This document shows positions 28,372 through 37,650 of a stretch of 64,000 bases of DNA, in pieces. A model generated the notes under the pieces. It had not been told where the DNA came from, did no database searches, and saw only the letters and a program-made list of their open reading frames with translations. Position numbers and translations under genes: made by a program. This DNA is from Marinomonas sp. UCMA 3892 (GTDB lineage: Bacteria > Pseudomonadota > Gammaproteobacteria > Pseudomonadales > Marinomonadaceae). The stretch covers positions 210,265-274,264 of the forward strand of contig NZ_PTXN01000001.1 in assembly GCF_012726345.1 (NCBI RefSeq). Direction: 5' to 3'. The first letter of the stretch is position 1. Every line of letters starts with the position of its first letter.

Positions 28372-29034
28372 TTAGGATTGAGTCAAAAGCGCTTTGCCTA
28401 GTTGGTGGTTGAACTCGGATAAATTCTTGAGCTTGTGTGCTGCTAGATCAAATTTTTCATGATCAAATTCGTTTGCATGGGGCACTGCAATTGCTTTAAT
28501 GCCAGCAGCTGATGCAGCTTTTATACCGCCGAGTGAATCCTCAAAAGCAATACACTGATGAGCTTCAATACCAAGTTTCTCCAGTGTTAGCTGGTAAACA
28601 TCAGGAGCGGGTTTGCCTTGGCTTACTTCATCAGCTGAGCTGTAAGCCATAAAATAGTCTGCAATATTAAGGCGCTGTAACACGCTAGGAATAATATCTT
28701 TTGGTGAGTTGGTGGCAAGGCCAATTTTTACTTTGGCTTGTTGTAGTGAGTCGAGTAGGTTATGAACGCCATGCATGGCTTGCCCTTGAGTCTCGATCAA
28801 ATATTTGACTTGCTCAACGACACGGTTTTCGACTTCCTCAAGAGAGGCATCTTGCCAAGGCTGTTTTGCAAACCAAAATTCAGTAACTTCTCTTGTCGTC
28901 ATTGCCGCAGTTAGTGTCGCTAACTCGGCCGTAACTTCAACACCAACCGATGAGAACACATCGTATTCCGCTTGCTTCCAGAAAGGTTCAGAATCAATCA
29001 GTAATCCATCCATGTCAAAAATGACTGCTTGCAT
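28372..29034 (-). CDS. hxpB: HAD-IA hydrolase, hexitol phosphatase HxpB-like
   Basis: A 220-residue cytosolic sugar-phosphatase-like enzyme. Motif I is F-D-M-D-G-L-L-I-D-S-E-P (about 6-17), with the cap domain between about 18 and 85. Motif II is A-T-N-S-P near 108, motif III the Lys in G-K-P-A-P-D, and motif IV F-E-D-S-L-G-G. The sequence resembles E. coli YniC/HxpB, which dephosphorylates 2-deoxyglucose-6-phosphate and hexitol phosphates. It lies 53 bases downstream of the TRAP dctM stop on the same strand, so it may be read from that operon. Confidence 0.85.
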   Translation of the reverse strand: MQAVIFDMDGLLIDSEPFWKQAEYDVFSSVGVEVTAELATLTAAMTTREVTEFWFAKQPWQDASLEEVENRVVEQVKYLIETQGQAMHGVHNLLDSLQQAKVKIGLATNSPKDIIPSVLQRLNIADYFMAYSSADEVSQGKPAPDVYQLTLEKLGIEAHQCIAFEDSLGGIKAASAAGIKAIAVPHANEFDHEKFDLAAHKLKNLSEFNHQLGKALLTQS

Positions 29035-29087
29035 AATTGTTTATCACTTTGCTTTTTTCTTGGTGCTTTATTAAACATGGATAAAGC

Positions 29088-30392
29088 CTAATTTGAAAGT
29101 GCATTAGGCAGCCATAAAGCAATTTCTGGAACTAGGCAAAGTATGAATGCAGCTAAGCACATCAGAAGAAAGAATGGGAAAGCGGCTTTTGCGACTTTGC
29201 CTATTTTTTCTCCGGTAAGACCTTGTAGAACAAAGAGGTTAAAGCCAACTGGTGGTGTGATTTGCCCAAGCTCTATGAGTATGACAAGAAATACGCCAAA
29301 CCAAATGGGATCAAAGCCAGCTTGAATAACTATGGGTAAGGTTATAGGTAAGCTCATTACCGTGATGGAAATACCGTCTAGAAATAAGCCAAGTATTATG
29401 TAAAAAATTGCCAGTGCTAAAAGTAAAAAAGCAGGCGTAAGATCCAGGCTTGCAATGTAGCCAGCTAGTTCGGAAGGCAGGTGTAGGAAGCCCATAGCGG
29501 TAGATAAAAGCGCAGCAGAAACCAATATGCTGCATACCATGGTAGAGCTTAACAAGGTGGCAATCATTGCCTCTTGTATCATTTTAAAAGATAGCTGACG
29601 TTCTTTTATTAAAATAATGACGGTTGCAAATACACCGACAGCGGCGGCTTCTGATGGTGTGGCAATACCTGTATAAATTGCTCCCATTACGATAACTATC
29701 AGTGAAATTACGGGTAAAAGCAGAACCAAACTTTCAAGTTTACTGGCGGTATGGGATTGTTCTGGTGGACATAATGAAGGGTTTAATATTGCTCGAAAGA
29801 TGATGTATCCAGAATAAAGGGCGGCAATCAAAACCCCAGGTAATACACCAGCCATAAAAAGTTTACTGATTGATACCTCTGACTGAATACCATAAACGAT
29901 CATCACAAGAGACGGCGGAATTAATAGCCCTAAGCTTCCCGCTCCAGCTAAGGAGCCGACGGATAAATTTCTATCATAACCACGTTTTTTAAGTTCCGTC
30001 GTGGTTATTTTTCCCACCGTTGCGGTGGTGGCAGCACTTGAACCACTTACCGCAGCAAAAAGAGCACAGCCGAAAACATTCGTGTGAAGTATGCCGCCAG
30101 GGATCTTTTTCGTCCAAGGCTCTAATCCGCGAAATAATCTATCTGAGATATCAGACCGAAAGATAAGCTCGCCCATCAGTATAAAAAGCGGGATAGCAGA
30201 TAGCTCCCAAGAGTTTGCAGATCTAAAAATAATACGACTGAGTATAGCTCCGGAGCGATCTAAACTGACATCGCCAATTAAAATTAGGGATAACAAGGCG
30301 ACGATAGCTAATCCAGAGAATACCCAAACCCCAAGTCCGAGTACCAAGAGAATTAAAGTAATAACGCCAACGGCAGATAATAGAATTTCCAT
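29088..30392 (-). CDS. TRAP transporter large permease (DctM-like), system 1
   Basis: A 434-residue inner-membrane protein with about twelve hydrophobic segments, the large subunit that carries substrate and sodium. Family signatures are A-A-V-S-G-S-S-A-A-T-T-A-T-V-G, L-L-I-P-P-S-L-V-M-I-V-Y-G, and G-I-A-T-P-S-E-A-A-A-V-G, with the second-half P-P-V-G-F-N-L-F-V near the end. I used ATG 30392 (MEILLSAV), which starts one base after the dctQ stop; a frame extension to 30455 lies inside dctQ. It is the last of a dctP-dctQ-dctM operon. Confidence 0.95.
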   Translation of the reverse strand: MEILLSAVGVITLILLVLGLGVWVFSGLAIVALLSLILIGDVSLDRSGAILSRIIFRSANSWELSAIPLFILMGELIFRSDISDRLFRGLEPWTKKIPGGILHTNVFGCALFAAVSGSSAATTATVGKITTTELKKRGYDRNLSVGSLAGAGSLGLLIPPSLVMIVYGIQSEVSISKLFMAGVLPGVLIAALYSGYIIFRAILNPSLCPPEQSHTASKLESLVLLLPVISLIVIVMGAIYTGIATPSEAAAVGVFATVIILIKERQLSFKMIQEAMIATLLSSTMVCSILVSAALLSTAMGFLHLPSELAGYIASLDLTPAFLLLALAIFYIILGLFLDGISITVMSLPITLPIVIQAGFDPIWFGVFLVILIELGQITPPVGFNLFVLQGLTGEKIGKVAKAAFPFFLLMCLAAFILCLVPEIALWLPNALSN

Positions 30393-30393
30393 C

Positions 30394-30906
30394 TTATTTA
30401 TTGCTCTCGATATGTGGGACTTGGCGTGTAGATACGAGTACAAGTATTCTGACAAATAGGGTTAAGCACAAAAGAGCTAAGCCAATTAATACCATACCTT
30501 CGGGAATCCAAAGAGGTGTTTCTGCTATGGATTCGCTGGTGACATTGCGTTTAAAGCTTCTGGCGACATTGATGTACCAGTAATAGGAAACCCAAAAAAA
30601 CATAGCGAAAGAAACGAGAGAAATAAGAGAATCTAATATCCAGTGATATTTTTCAGGCAGACGGTCACTTAAAATATTTACCTTTATTAAACCATTTCGT
30701 TCTAAGCTATAGCCTAAGCCAAGAAAAGTAATAGTGGCTATAGCGTAACCAACAAATTCATCCAAAACATACGTTGATGTTCCAAATAGTCGTAAGACAA
30801 TTTCCAACAGTATATGGCACAATAGATAAGCTATAAGTAACATTGCCAAGGCTCCAGACAGCTGATTAAGCCGTCTGGAAATACTGACTAATAGACGGAT
30901 GATCAT
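30394..30906 (-). CDS. TRAP transporter small permease (DctQ-like), system 1
   Basis: A 170-residue membrane protein with four hydrophobic segments (about 15-38, 50-72, 90-110, 130-155), the small subunit of a TRAP carrier. The conserved second-segment pattern Y-V-L-D-E-F-V-G-Y-A and the Arg/Asn-rich loop follow the family. Its start overlaps the dctP stop by four bases (ATGA), and dctM starts a base after its stop, indicating tight coupling. Confidence 0.9.
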   Translation of the reverse strand: MIIRLLVSISRRLNQLSGALAMLLIAYLLCHILLEIVLRLFGTSTYVLDEFVGYAIATITFLGLGYSLERNGLIKVNILSDRLPEKYHWILDSLISLVSFAMFFWVSYYWYINVARSFKRNVTSESIAETPLWIPEGMVLIGLALLCLTLFVRILVLVSTRQVPHIESNK

Positions 30907-31883
30907 TTGTTTTTCTCAAAATCCGCCATGATATCGTTACCTGATTTTCCAGTATCTTTTAGCCATTCTTTTAAAGATGGTTTCGCTGATTCTTGTAGCC
31001 AACTAATAAAAGTTTTTGAAAGGTTTTGATGAATAGTTACATTGTTCGCAGCAAGTTCTTTGTAATTATCTGCAACGCGAGTTCTTACAGTTTGCCAGTT
31101 GTGTTCATCTGTTAATGCCGCCGCTTTTAAAATAGCGCTTTGTTCCTCACTAGATAAATCATCAAACGCATCTTTGTTCATGTGAACCATGTTCAGAGGG
31201 ATTGCATATTGAATGGCGCTATAATTATCTAGATGTTCCCAAAATTTACCGCTCGCACCAGCATCGGCTGAGGTAAGTACCGCTTTAATCCCTCCTGTAG
31301 ACAGTTGAGGAACGACATCTCCCCATGAAAGGCTAATTGGTTCTGCGCCTGCTTCACGTAATGTCAAAGTGCCATTTTTGTCATAGGTACGGATTTTTAA
31401 ATTGGCGAGTTCTTCTTTTGTAGTAACAGGTTTTTGAGACCAAATGCCGCTCGCTGGCCAAGGGGACGCGTAAAGCAGGATTTGTCCATTTTGAGCAAAT
31501 ACTTTCTGGTAATAAGGTTTGGCAATTTTATAAAGTTGTTCGGCCTGATCTTCATTTTCAACAATAAAAGGCAACGAAGACAATAAAAATATAGGATCAA
31601 TACCTGCCATACTGCCGGCTAAGGTGTCTGCAATTTGGATCGCGTTATCGGCAACCGCGTAAAAGTTATCCGTAGATTTGAAACCTAAAGATCCCCCCGT
31701 ATGAAGTGTGATATCTATGTCACCTTTACTAAGCTTAGTGACTTGATCAATGAAATATTTATCACCTTCTGCGTGGATTGAGGTTGCGTTGTACTCATTA
31801 GAGAAGTCAAATTTAGCAGCAGCTAATGTGAATGGTGTTTGGGATAAAGCAATAGAAACTAACAATAGACTAGGGTAGCGCAT
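30903..31883 (-). CDS. TRAP transporter substrate-binding protein (DctP-like), system 1
   Basis: A 326-residue periplasmic protein with a Sec signal peptide (M-R-Y-P-S-L-L-L-V-S-I-A-L-S, cleavage near L-A-A-A). The mature protein shows the DctP pattern H-T-G-G-S-L-G-F-K-S-T-D (about 61-72), and the conserved carboxylate-binding Arg is expected in L-K-I-R-T-Y-D (about 163-169). The ligand is probably an organic or sugar acid, but cannot be specified. It leads an operon divergent from a second complete TRAP system, with 492 bases between the two starts. Confidence 0.92.
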   Translation of the reverse strand: MRYPSLLLVSIALSQTPFTLAAAKFDFSNEYNATSIHAEGDKYFIDQVTKLSKGDIDITLHTGGSLGFKSTDNFYAVADNAIQIADTLAGSMAGIDPIFLLSSLPFIVENEDQAEQLYKIAKPYYQKVFAQNGQILLYASPWPASGIWSQKPVTTKEELANLKIRTYDKNGTLTLREAGAEPISLSWGDVVPQLSTGGIKAVLTSADAGASGKFWEHLDNYSAIQYAIPLNMVHMNKDAFDDLSSEEQSAILKAAALTDEHNWQTVRTRVADNYKELAANNVTIHQNLSKTFISWLQESAKPSLKEWLKDTGKSGNDIMADFEKNK

Positions 31884-32375
31884 ACGACTTTTTCCTTTGA
31901 GAAGATTTGTATTTCTACGATCCTAGGCCGCTTACCTATTATTGATGTTTCTTATTGCGGCGAAAGGTTGACGGAAAGCGACAAGATTAACTTAAATGTA
32001 AGCTCATTTAAGTATGAGTGGTCTTTATTATCATAATAATACTTCTCTTTCCAACTGTAATATCTAGATTTTTTGTTGCGTCTTTGAATTGCCTTTTATG
32101 ATATATTTTGATTATCGACCGTATTTATTATTTATCATTTTTACACTTTTCTTGTCGTATATAGTCAATATATTGCCGCAACCAGTCCTCTTACGTTTAG
32201 ACCTGTCTTTACTATGAAAATGACCAAATTATTTATAAGTAATTTTTCTTAACTTATTTTTTATCTGTTTTATAACGTTTATTTCAGTAAAAAGAAATAT
32301 AGGCTATGAAAGTTATTTATAAGTGATTTTTCTTAATTCATATGTTTTATAACGTTCAATGAGGTAAGGGAAAAT
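31884..32375. other. AT-rich region between divergent TRAP operons, with long direct repeat
   Basis: 492 bases without a gene. It holds a composite direct repeat: TTATTTATAAGT-A/G-ATTTTTCTTAA at 32229-32252 and 32313-32336, each followed by TGTTTTATAACGTT at 32266-32279 and 32343-32356. The second copy ends about 20 bases before the ATG of system 2. It may contain operators for both operons. No promoter can be chosen with confidence because most of the region is A/T. Confidence 0.65.
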
Positions 32376-33401
32376 ATGAAATCTACAAATTATTTTTTTG
32401 TGGTTGTTTTAACTTTTTTGGGGTGGTGTATTTCTTTTCAGGCTCAAGCTGATACAAGAGTGTTGAAGTTTCATAGCGGGTTAGCCCAAACAAGACCGGA
32501 AGCTCAATATATAGAAGAGTTCGCCACTCTAGTTAATGAAAAATCTAATGGTTCTCTTCAAGTAGATGTTTATCACTCTGGGTCACTTGGTTTAAAAGAA
32601 GCAGATATGCTTCGAATAATGAAGGGTGGCATGGTTGATTTAGCCTTGATGTATGGTGAATATTATAAACGAGATGCGCCAGCTCTAGCATCTGTGTATG
32701 CACAAGGGGCTATTACAAAAGCAGAGCAGCATTTAGCATTACTGCCAACTTTGCGCTCAATTTATAGAGATGCCTATGCTAAGTGGGATATTCATACTGT
32801 TGGTGGGGTTGTTGCTCCTGTTTTTGATGTGGGTTTGCACTGTAAGGCACCAGTTAACTCTTTAGCAGAATTGAAAGATAAAAAGGTTCGTGTTTGGTCT
32901 GGTCATCTTGTTGATACGTTCAAAAAACTAGGGATATCCGCGCAAGTTATTGGCCAGAACGATATGTATCTTGCATTGCAAACAGGTGTTGTTGACTGTG
33001 CTTATTACCTTTCAACGGTAGCTAAAACAGTCTCTTTACAGGAAGTGACTAAGTACGAATCTTACCTACATCCTTGGGCAGCGTCTCCATGGATGTTTGG
33101 AGTGAGTGATAGAACATGGAAGTCTTTAACTGCAGATCAACAAAAAGCGTTGACCGATGCTGGTGAAGAAATTTGGAAGAAAACCAAATTGCTTGCTGTC
33201 GATCCACAACGAGAAGCGGCTGCACGAGAAGAACGTAAATCTTTAGGCATCACAGTTTTAGAGCCATTTAGTGAAAATGATGTGCAAACCTTTGTGGATG
33301 CAGCCATGAGTGCTTGGAAAGATATGGCGGAAGCTTCTGGGCCTGAGGGAATGAAGTATTATGAAACTGTCTCTACATTAGCAAAAGAGCAGCAAAAATA
33401 A
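32376..33401 (+). CDS. TRAP transporter substrate-binding protein (DctP-like), system 2
   Basis: A 341-residue periplasmic binding protein with signal peptide ending near F-Q-A-Q-A (about residue 25). The DctP core is visible: F-H-S-G-L-A-Q-T-R-P-E, V-Y-H-S-G-S-L-G-L-K-E-A-D, and the binding segment L-K-D-K-K-V-R-V-W-S-G, which carries the expected carboxylate-binding Arg. Two cysteines (in L-H-C-K-A and V-D-C-A-Y) could form a disulfide. The ligand is unknown. GAGGTAAGG lies upstream of the start. Confidence 0.92.
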   Translation: MKSTNYFFVVVLTFLGWCISFQAQADTRVLKFHSGLAQTRPEAQYIEEFATLVNEKSNGSLQVDVYHSGSLGLKEADMLRIMKGGMVDLALMYGEYYKRDAPALASVYAQGAITKAEQHLALLPTLRSIYRDAYAKWDIHTVGGVVAPVFDVGLHCKAPVNSLAELKDKKVRVWSGHLVDTFKKLGISAQVIGQNDMYLALQTGVVDCAYYLSTVAKTVSLQEVTKYESYLHPWAASPWMFGVSDRTWKSLTADQQKALTDAGEEIWKKTKLLAVDPQREAAAREERKSLGITVLEPFSENDVQTFVDAAMSAWKDMAEASGPEGMKYYETVSTLAKEQQK

Positions 33402-33412
33402 TCATTTGAAAG

Positions 33413-33438
33413 AGGGCACAAATGTGCCCTTTTTTTTT
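33413..33438 (+). terminator. Intra-operon terminator after dctP of system 2
   Basis: AGGGCACA-AA-TGTGCCCT followed by nine T residues. Placed between dctP and dctQ, it should favour expression of the binding protein over the membrane subunits. Confidence 0.88.
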
Positions 33439-33471
33439 GTATTTACTTAGTACCTTTTGTTGGGAGATACG

Positions 33472-33972
33472 ATGTCTTTTATTTCCAATGTATTTGATCG
33501 ATTGATACGAGCTATTTTCTATATCGGGGTTATTTCCGGCGGCATTATGGCTGCCTTAATACTTGTTAGTTCGTTACTTCGCTATGTCGTAGGGACGCCT
33601 ATTTCGTTTTCTGATGAGTTGGCAGGTCTGCTCTTTGTTACTTTGGCTTTTACTACCTTTCCTTTGGTAATGGAGCGTTCAGAACATATACAGCTGTCAA
33701 TACTAACTGAAAGGTTAAATCATGGCACTCAGCGTGTCTGTCGTATATTCGCTTCATTAATTTTGTTTACTTTCGCAACTGTTTTCATTTATCAGTCTTG
33801 GGCGTTCATGGATTTTTCTCGCATGATTACATCACGAACGGATGTCAGCGGCATTCTACTTTGGCCTTGGATGGCTTTAATGCCTATATCAATGGGGCTT
33901 TGTATTCTGGTTGAGCTACGGGCTATTTTCCGAATTGTTATTGATAGCCCTATTTCGGAGCATTCACTATGA
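33472..33972 (+). CDS. TRAP transporter small permease (DctQ-like), system 2
   Basis: A 166-residue protein with four hydrophobic segments. The family pattern F-S-D-E-L-A-G-L-L-F-V-T-L-A-F-T and the R-S-E-H-I-Q loop are present. ATG 33472 has GGGAG about six bases before it; an upstream in-frame TTG at 33457 is unsupported. It overlaps dctM by four bases. Confidence 0.9.
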   Translation: MSFISNVFDRLIRAIFYIGVISGGIMAALILVSSLLRYVVGTPISFSDELAGLLFVTLAFTTFPLVMERSEHIQLSILTERLNHGTQRVCRIFASLILFTFATVFIYQSWAFMDFSRMITSRTDVSGILLWPWMALMPISMGLCILVELRAIFRIVIDSPISEHSL

Positions 33973-35258
33973 GTTGGTTGATTTTAGGTTCCAGTTTAGC
34001 TGTTTTGTTGGGAAGTGGTGCTATTTTAGGGGCAGCGCTCGGATTAACTGGATTTATTTTGTTGCACTTTCAAGCGGGTGGAGCGAGTGCATTAGCAATT
34101 AATTCAGCTTGGAATTTGTTATCAGATTTTACTTTGAGTGCAGTTCCGCTATTCATTATTTTAGGTGATATTTTATTAGCCAGCGGGGTATCTACCCGAG
34201 TATATAATGGTTTAGTTCCTTTATTTCGCAATGTGCCTGGGAAGTTACTGCACACAAATATTGCCGTATGTACTTTATTTGGTGCAGTCAGTGGGTCGAG
34301 TACATCTACCGCGGCGGCTATAGGATCTGTGAGTTATCCAGAGCTTAGTAAGCGTGGTTATAACTCTAATATGGTGGTAGGAACCCTCGCTGCAGGCGGA
34401 ACGCTTGGTTTACTTATACCTCCTAGTTTGTCTTTGCTGATTTATGGCGCAACACAAGATGTATCGATTGGCCGTCTTTTTATGGCTGGGTTGATTCCTG
34501 GGGCTTTAATCTCATTTGGTTTTTTTGCTTGGATCTATTTTCGATCTAAGTTTGGCAGCCCTGTTACGCCAGAAGAAAAAGAAGAGTTTAGTTGGGGGGA
34601 TGCTATAAGAGGTTTAGCTCAAGTCTGGCCTTTACCTATACTGATATTTTTTGTTTTGGGGACTATTTATATGGGTATCACAACGCCAACTGAGTCCGCT
34701 GCAATGGGCGTTGGTGTTGCCATTATTTTAGGTTTTTTTTGGGGCGATTTAACCGCAAAAAAACTTTGGGAAGCGTTGTGTCGAGCATCAATGATGTTTA
34801 GTGCAGTTGCCTTAATATTAGTTGGGACCGTTATTTTAGCCCAAGCGGTTAGCCTACTAGGCTTACCTAGATCTGCGGTTGAAGCGATAAATGATCTAGG
34901 GCTGGATAGATATGGCGTACTCGTTATGGTTGTCGTCGTTTATCTTGTTCTTGGGTGTTTTTTTGATGGTATTTCTCTGCTTCTAATGACGCTACCGATT
35001 ACTTTCCCAATGGTTACTAGTATGGGTTTTGATCCTGTCTGGTTTGGTGTCATTGTTACCTTATTAATGGAGGTGGGTATGATTACCCCTCCTGTTGGAC
35101 TGAACTTATTTGTTCTGAGTTCCATTACTAAAGGTGAGGTAAGTGTAACCAGTGCCGCAAAAGCCTCTTTACCATATTGGCTTATACTTCTAGTTGCCGT
35201 ATTTGTATTTACATTATTTCCAAATATTGTCTTGTGGTTACCTAATGCATTGAATTAA
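33969..35258 (+). CDS. TRAP transporter large permease (DctM-like), system 2
   Basis: A 429-residue inner-membrane transporter subunit with about twelve hydrophobic segments. Signatures include F-G-A-V-S-G-S-S-T-S-T-A-A-A-I-G, L-G-L-L-I-P-P-S-L-S-L-L-I-Y-G and G-I-T-T-P-T-E-S-A-A-M-G, with I-T-P-P-V-G-L-N-L-F-V near the end. It closes the dctPQM operon of system 2 and converges on the GlxA-type regulator with only 11 bases between stops. Confidence 0.95.
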   Translation: MSWLILGSSLAVLLGSGAILGAALGLTGFILLHFQAGGASALAINSAWNLLSDFTLSAVPLFIILGDILLASGVSTRVYNGLVPLFRNVPGKLLHTNIAVCTLFGAVSGSSTSTAAAIGSVSYPELSKRGYNSNMVVGTLAAGGTLGLLIPPSLSLLIYGATQDVSIGRLFMAGLIPGALISFGFFAWIYFRSKFGSPVTPEEKEEFSWGDAIRGLAQVWPLPILIFFVLGTIYMGITTPTESAAMGVGVAIILGFFWGDLTAKKLWEALCRASMMFSAVALILVGTVILAQAVSLLGLPRSAVEAINDLGLDRYGVLVMVVVVYLVLGCFFDGISLLLMTLPITFPMVTSMGFDPVWFGVIVTLLMEVGMITPPVGLNLFVLSSITKGEVSVTSAAKASLPYWLILLVAVFVFTLFPNIVLWLPNALN

Positions 35259-35269
35259 TTGCATACAAG

Positions 35270-36334
35270 CTAGCTCACTTGAGACGTACGACGAGAGTCC
35301 ATTGGCGATTGGCCAAAGAATTTATGAAAAGTACGGCTGAAGTGGGCTGAGCTTACAAAACCGCAAGCGATAGAAATTTCAAAAATACTCAGGTTGGACT
35401 GCTGTATTAGTTGACGGGCATGGGTCAACCTGAATTCCATATAATATCGCGCTGGTGTGACACCAACGTTAATTTTAAATAGTCTTTCTATTTGTCGACG
35501 AGAGATGCCAATCAGCTTAATAAGTTCATCGATGCTTAATGGATCTTCAATATTATTTTCCATTAATTTTATGGCTTCTTTAATACAATCGGGAGTATGA
35601 GTTTCGGACCGCAAAAAGCGGTTAATCGTTTTTTTGTCTGCCTCGCTGGTTCGATCAGAACCAATAACTTCCGCTACGGCTTGTGAGTAATCTGTTCCAT
35701 AAGAGTCTTTTATAAAGTGGAGCATCATATCTAAGGCTGTATTTGGGCCACAGCATGTGAATAGCAGGCCATTGTCTTCGGTAAAAGAAGAGGTTGATAA
35801 ATTCAATGTCGGAAAACGTTCTTCCATAATTGCTTTATTGTCTTGGTGTATAGAGAGTGTTCCTCCAGTTTTTATTTGGCTGTCTGCAATATAAAAACTT
35901 CCGTTCCATATACCAATGATGGTTGTATGCGACTGGGCGGCCTTGACTAATATTTTGTTCAGCAATGGTTCTGGTCTTAGCGAATTACGAAAGCCACCAC
36001 AAATCACTAAAATAGACTCTTTGCTTACTTCAATATCTCGTATGTTACCATCTGTTGTTATTTCTATAGAGACATCAGACAGTGCTTTGTTGCTATTTAC
36101 ACCGTATGTTTTGCATTCGTAAATAGGATTGTCATGCACTAGATTTAAGGTCACTAGAGTATCTAAGACAACGGAAAAGGAAGACATGGAAAAGTGGTCT
36201 AGTAGTACAAAGTTTGCTTTTTTGGGTTGTATTGAAGACGCTTTAGAGAGGGGAGGGTGAGTAAAAGCAAGATTAGAGCGTTTCAAATGGCTTTGAAAAT
36301 AGGATGTATTTGTCTTGCTACTTGTTTCTAACAT
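35270..36334 (-). CDS. GlxA family AraC-type regulator with DJ-1/PfpI-like domain
   Basis: A 354-residue regulator. Residues about 35-215 form a class I glutamine-amidotransferase-like (DJ-1/PfpI) sensing domain with V-I-C-G-G-F-R and a nucleophile-elbow-like stretch G-I-W-N-G-S-F where the Cys of active enzymes is Asn. Residues about 255-350 form an AraC DNA-binding domain with two helix-turn-helices (S-I-D-E-L-I-K-L-I-G-I-S-R-R-Q-I-E-R-L-F and I-S-I-A-C-G-F-V-S-S-A-H-F-S-R). Relatives such as GbdR and CdhR sense betaine or carnitine-type compounds. Adjacent TRAP systems are candidate targets. Confidence 0.9.
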   Translation of the reverse strand: MLETSSKTNTSYFQSHLKRSNLAFTHPPLSKASSIQPKKANFVLLDHFSMSSFSVVLDTLVTLNLVHDNPIYECKTYGVNSNKALSDVSIEITTDGNIRDIEVSKESILVICGGFRNSLRPEPLLNKILVKAAQSHTTIIGIWNGSFYIADSQIKTGGTLSIHQDNKAIMEERFPTLNLSTSSFTEDNGLLFTCCGPNTALDMMLHFIKDSYGTDYSQAVAEVIGSDRTSEADKKTINRFLRSETHTPDCIKEAIKLMENNIEDPLSIDELIKLIGISRRQIERLFKINVGVTPARYYMEFRLTHARQLIQQSNLSIFEISIACGFVSSAHFSRTFHKFFGQSPMDSRRTSQVS

Positions 36335-36486
36335 ACTTCGATCCCCTTTTGATTTTTTTTATGAACACGATACATTATTTTTTATGCAAATAAAATGCCG
36401 TAATTTTTAGGGAGAATTGTTAGTTTTGAGCCATGAATATGGAGAGCGGAGCAGCGAAGGATTGTTATTTTCAATGCGATTGATAT

Positions 36487-36516
36487 AAAAAAGCGACGCA
36501 ATGTGCATCGCTCTTT
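36487..36516 (-). terminator. cysA operon terminator
   Basis: Read on the minus strand, GAGCGATGCA-CAT-TGCGTCGC is followed by a run of six T residues. It lies 13 bases after the cysA stop and ends the sulfate operon. Confidence 0.85.
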
Positions 36517-36528
36517 TACTTGTTTAAA

Positions 36529-37650
36529 CTACGATTTTTCAGTCAATTTGGTTTTCTCTGTTTCCCAATTCAATAGCACAGGTTGCTGTGCATCATGGGC
36601 AAAGAAGTAACCTGCTTTTGGCGTGACGTATAAGGTTTGTCCTTTTTCGAAGCAGTTCTTATCGAACGCCTTGTGAGGCAGATCGATTTCCCATACGTCG
36701 TTGCTTTGCCAATCAATCGGAGTCAGTTCTAGGCGAACTTCGGCCCCAATTGGGTTGATGGCAATGACACGCAAAGGCAAGTTGGCTTGAGCGGTTGGCT
36801 CTGTAGACACAAAGAATTCATGGGAGCGAATGTACAGTTGGCCGTCTTTCTGTTCTGTACCATTTGGCAGAGCGATACTGGCTTGCTGATTTTGCCATTT
36901 GCCGTTTTCCACTTTGCCTTCAAAGACATTGGCATTGCCTAGGAAGTCGAAGACAAATCGGCTGTTAGGTGAGGCATAAAGTGCACCTGGTTGGTCGATC
37001 TGTTCTATATGGCCATTACTCATTACGACAACGCGATCAGACAGTTCCAAGGCTTCTTCTTGGTCATGGGTAACGAAGACACTGGTGAAGCCCAGTTCAT
37101 CGTGCAATCCGCGCAACCAGCGACGCAGCTCTTTACGAACCTTAGCATCCAAAGCACCGAAGGGTTCGTCTAGTAGCAAGACTTCTGGCTGAGTCGCCAA
37201 GGCACGTGCCAAAGCAATACGCTGTTTTTGACCACCAGAAAGCTGTGACGGGAAACGGCTGGCAAGATGTTCAAGCTGCACCATTTCCAATAAATGCATG
37301 ACGCGATTTTTTATTTCAGTCGGGCTTGGGCGTTCCTTACGAGGTAAGACTTCTAAGCCAAAGGCCACATTGTCAGCCACTGTCATGTGACGGAATAAGG
37401 CGTAGTTTTGGAACACGAAGCCCACGCGACGATCTCGCACATGCAGGTTAGTCACGTCTCGGTCGCCAAATTGAATGCGGCCAGTGTCTGCGCCTTCAAG
37501 CCCTGCGATAATACGTAATAGGGTGGTTTTTCCTGAGCCTGATGGACCAAGCAGACCAATCATTTCGCCTTCGTTGATATCCAATGACAAAGGTGACAAG
37601 GCTTGAAACTGCCCAAAGTGTTTGGAAATGTTTTCAATCAAAATGCTCAT
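36529..37650 (-). CDS. cysA: Sulfate/thiosulfate ABC transporter ATP-binding protein
   Basis: A 373-residue ATPase that powers sulfate and thiosulfate import. Walker A is G-P-S-G-S-G-K-T-T (about 34-42), the signature L-S-G-G-Q-K-Q-R (about 137-144), and Walker [13 protein letters not shown] (about 156-167). The C-terminal part (about 240-360) is a TOBE-type regulatory region. It is the last of sbp-cysT-cysW-cysA, its start overlapping the cysW stop by four bases. Confidence 0.96.
   Translation of the reverse strand: MSILIENISKHFGQFQALSPLSLDINEGEMIGLLGPSGSGKTTLLRIIAGLEGADTGRIQFGDRDVTNLHVRDRRVGFVFQNYALFRHMTVADNVAFGLEVLPRKERPSPTEIKNRVMHLLEMVQLEHLASRFPSQLSGGQKQRIALARALATQPEVLLLDEPFGALDAKVRKELRRWLRGLHDELGFTSVFVTHDQEEALELSDRVVVMSNGHIEQIDQPGALYASPNSRFVFDFLGNANVFEGKVENGKWQNQQASIALPNGTEQKDGQLYIRSHEFFVSTEPTAQANLPLRVIAINPIGAEVRLELTPIDWQSNDVWEIDLPHKAFDKNCFEKGQTLYVTPKAGYFFAHDAQQPVLLNWETEKTKLTEKS

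Noticed and set aside
31884..32375. Small genes in the AT-rich TRAP intergenic region
   Set aside because: No frame with a ribosome-binding site or homology; the repeats fit regulation better than coding.
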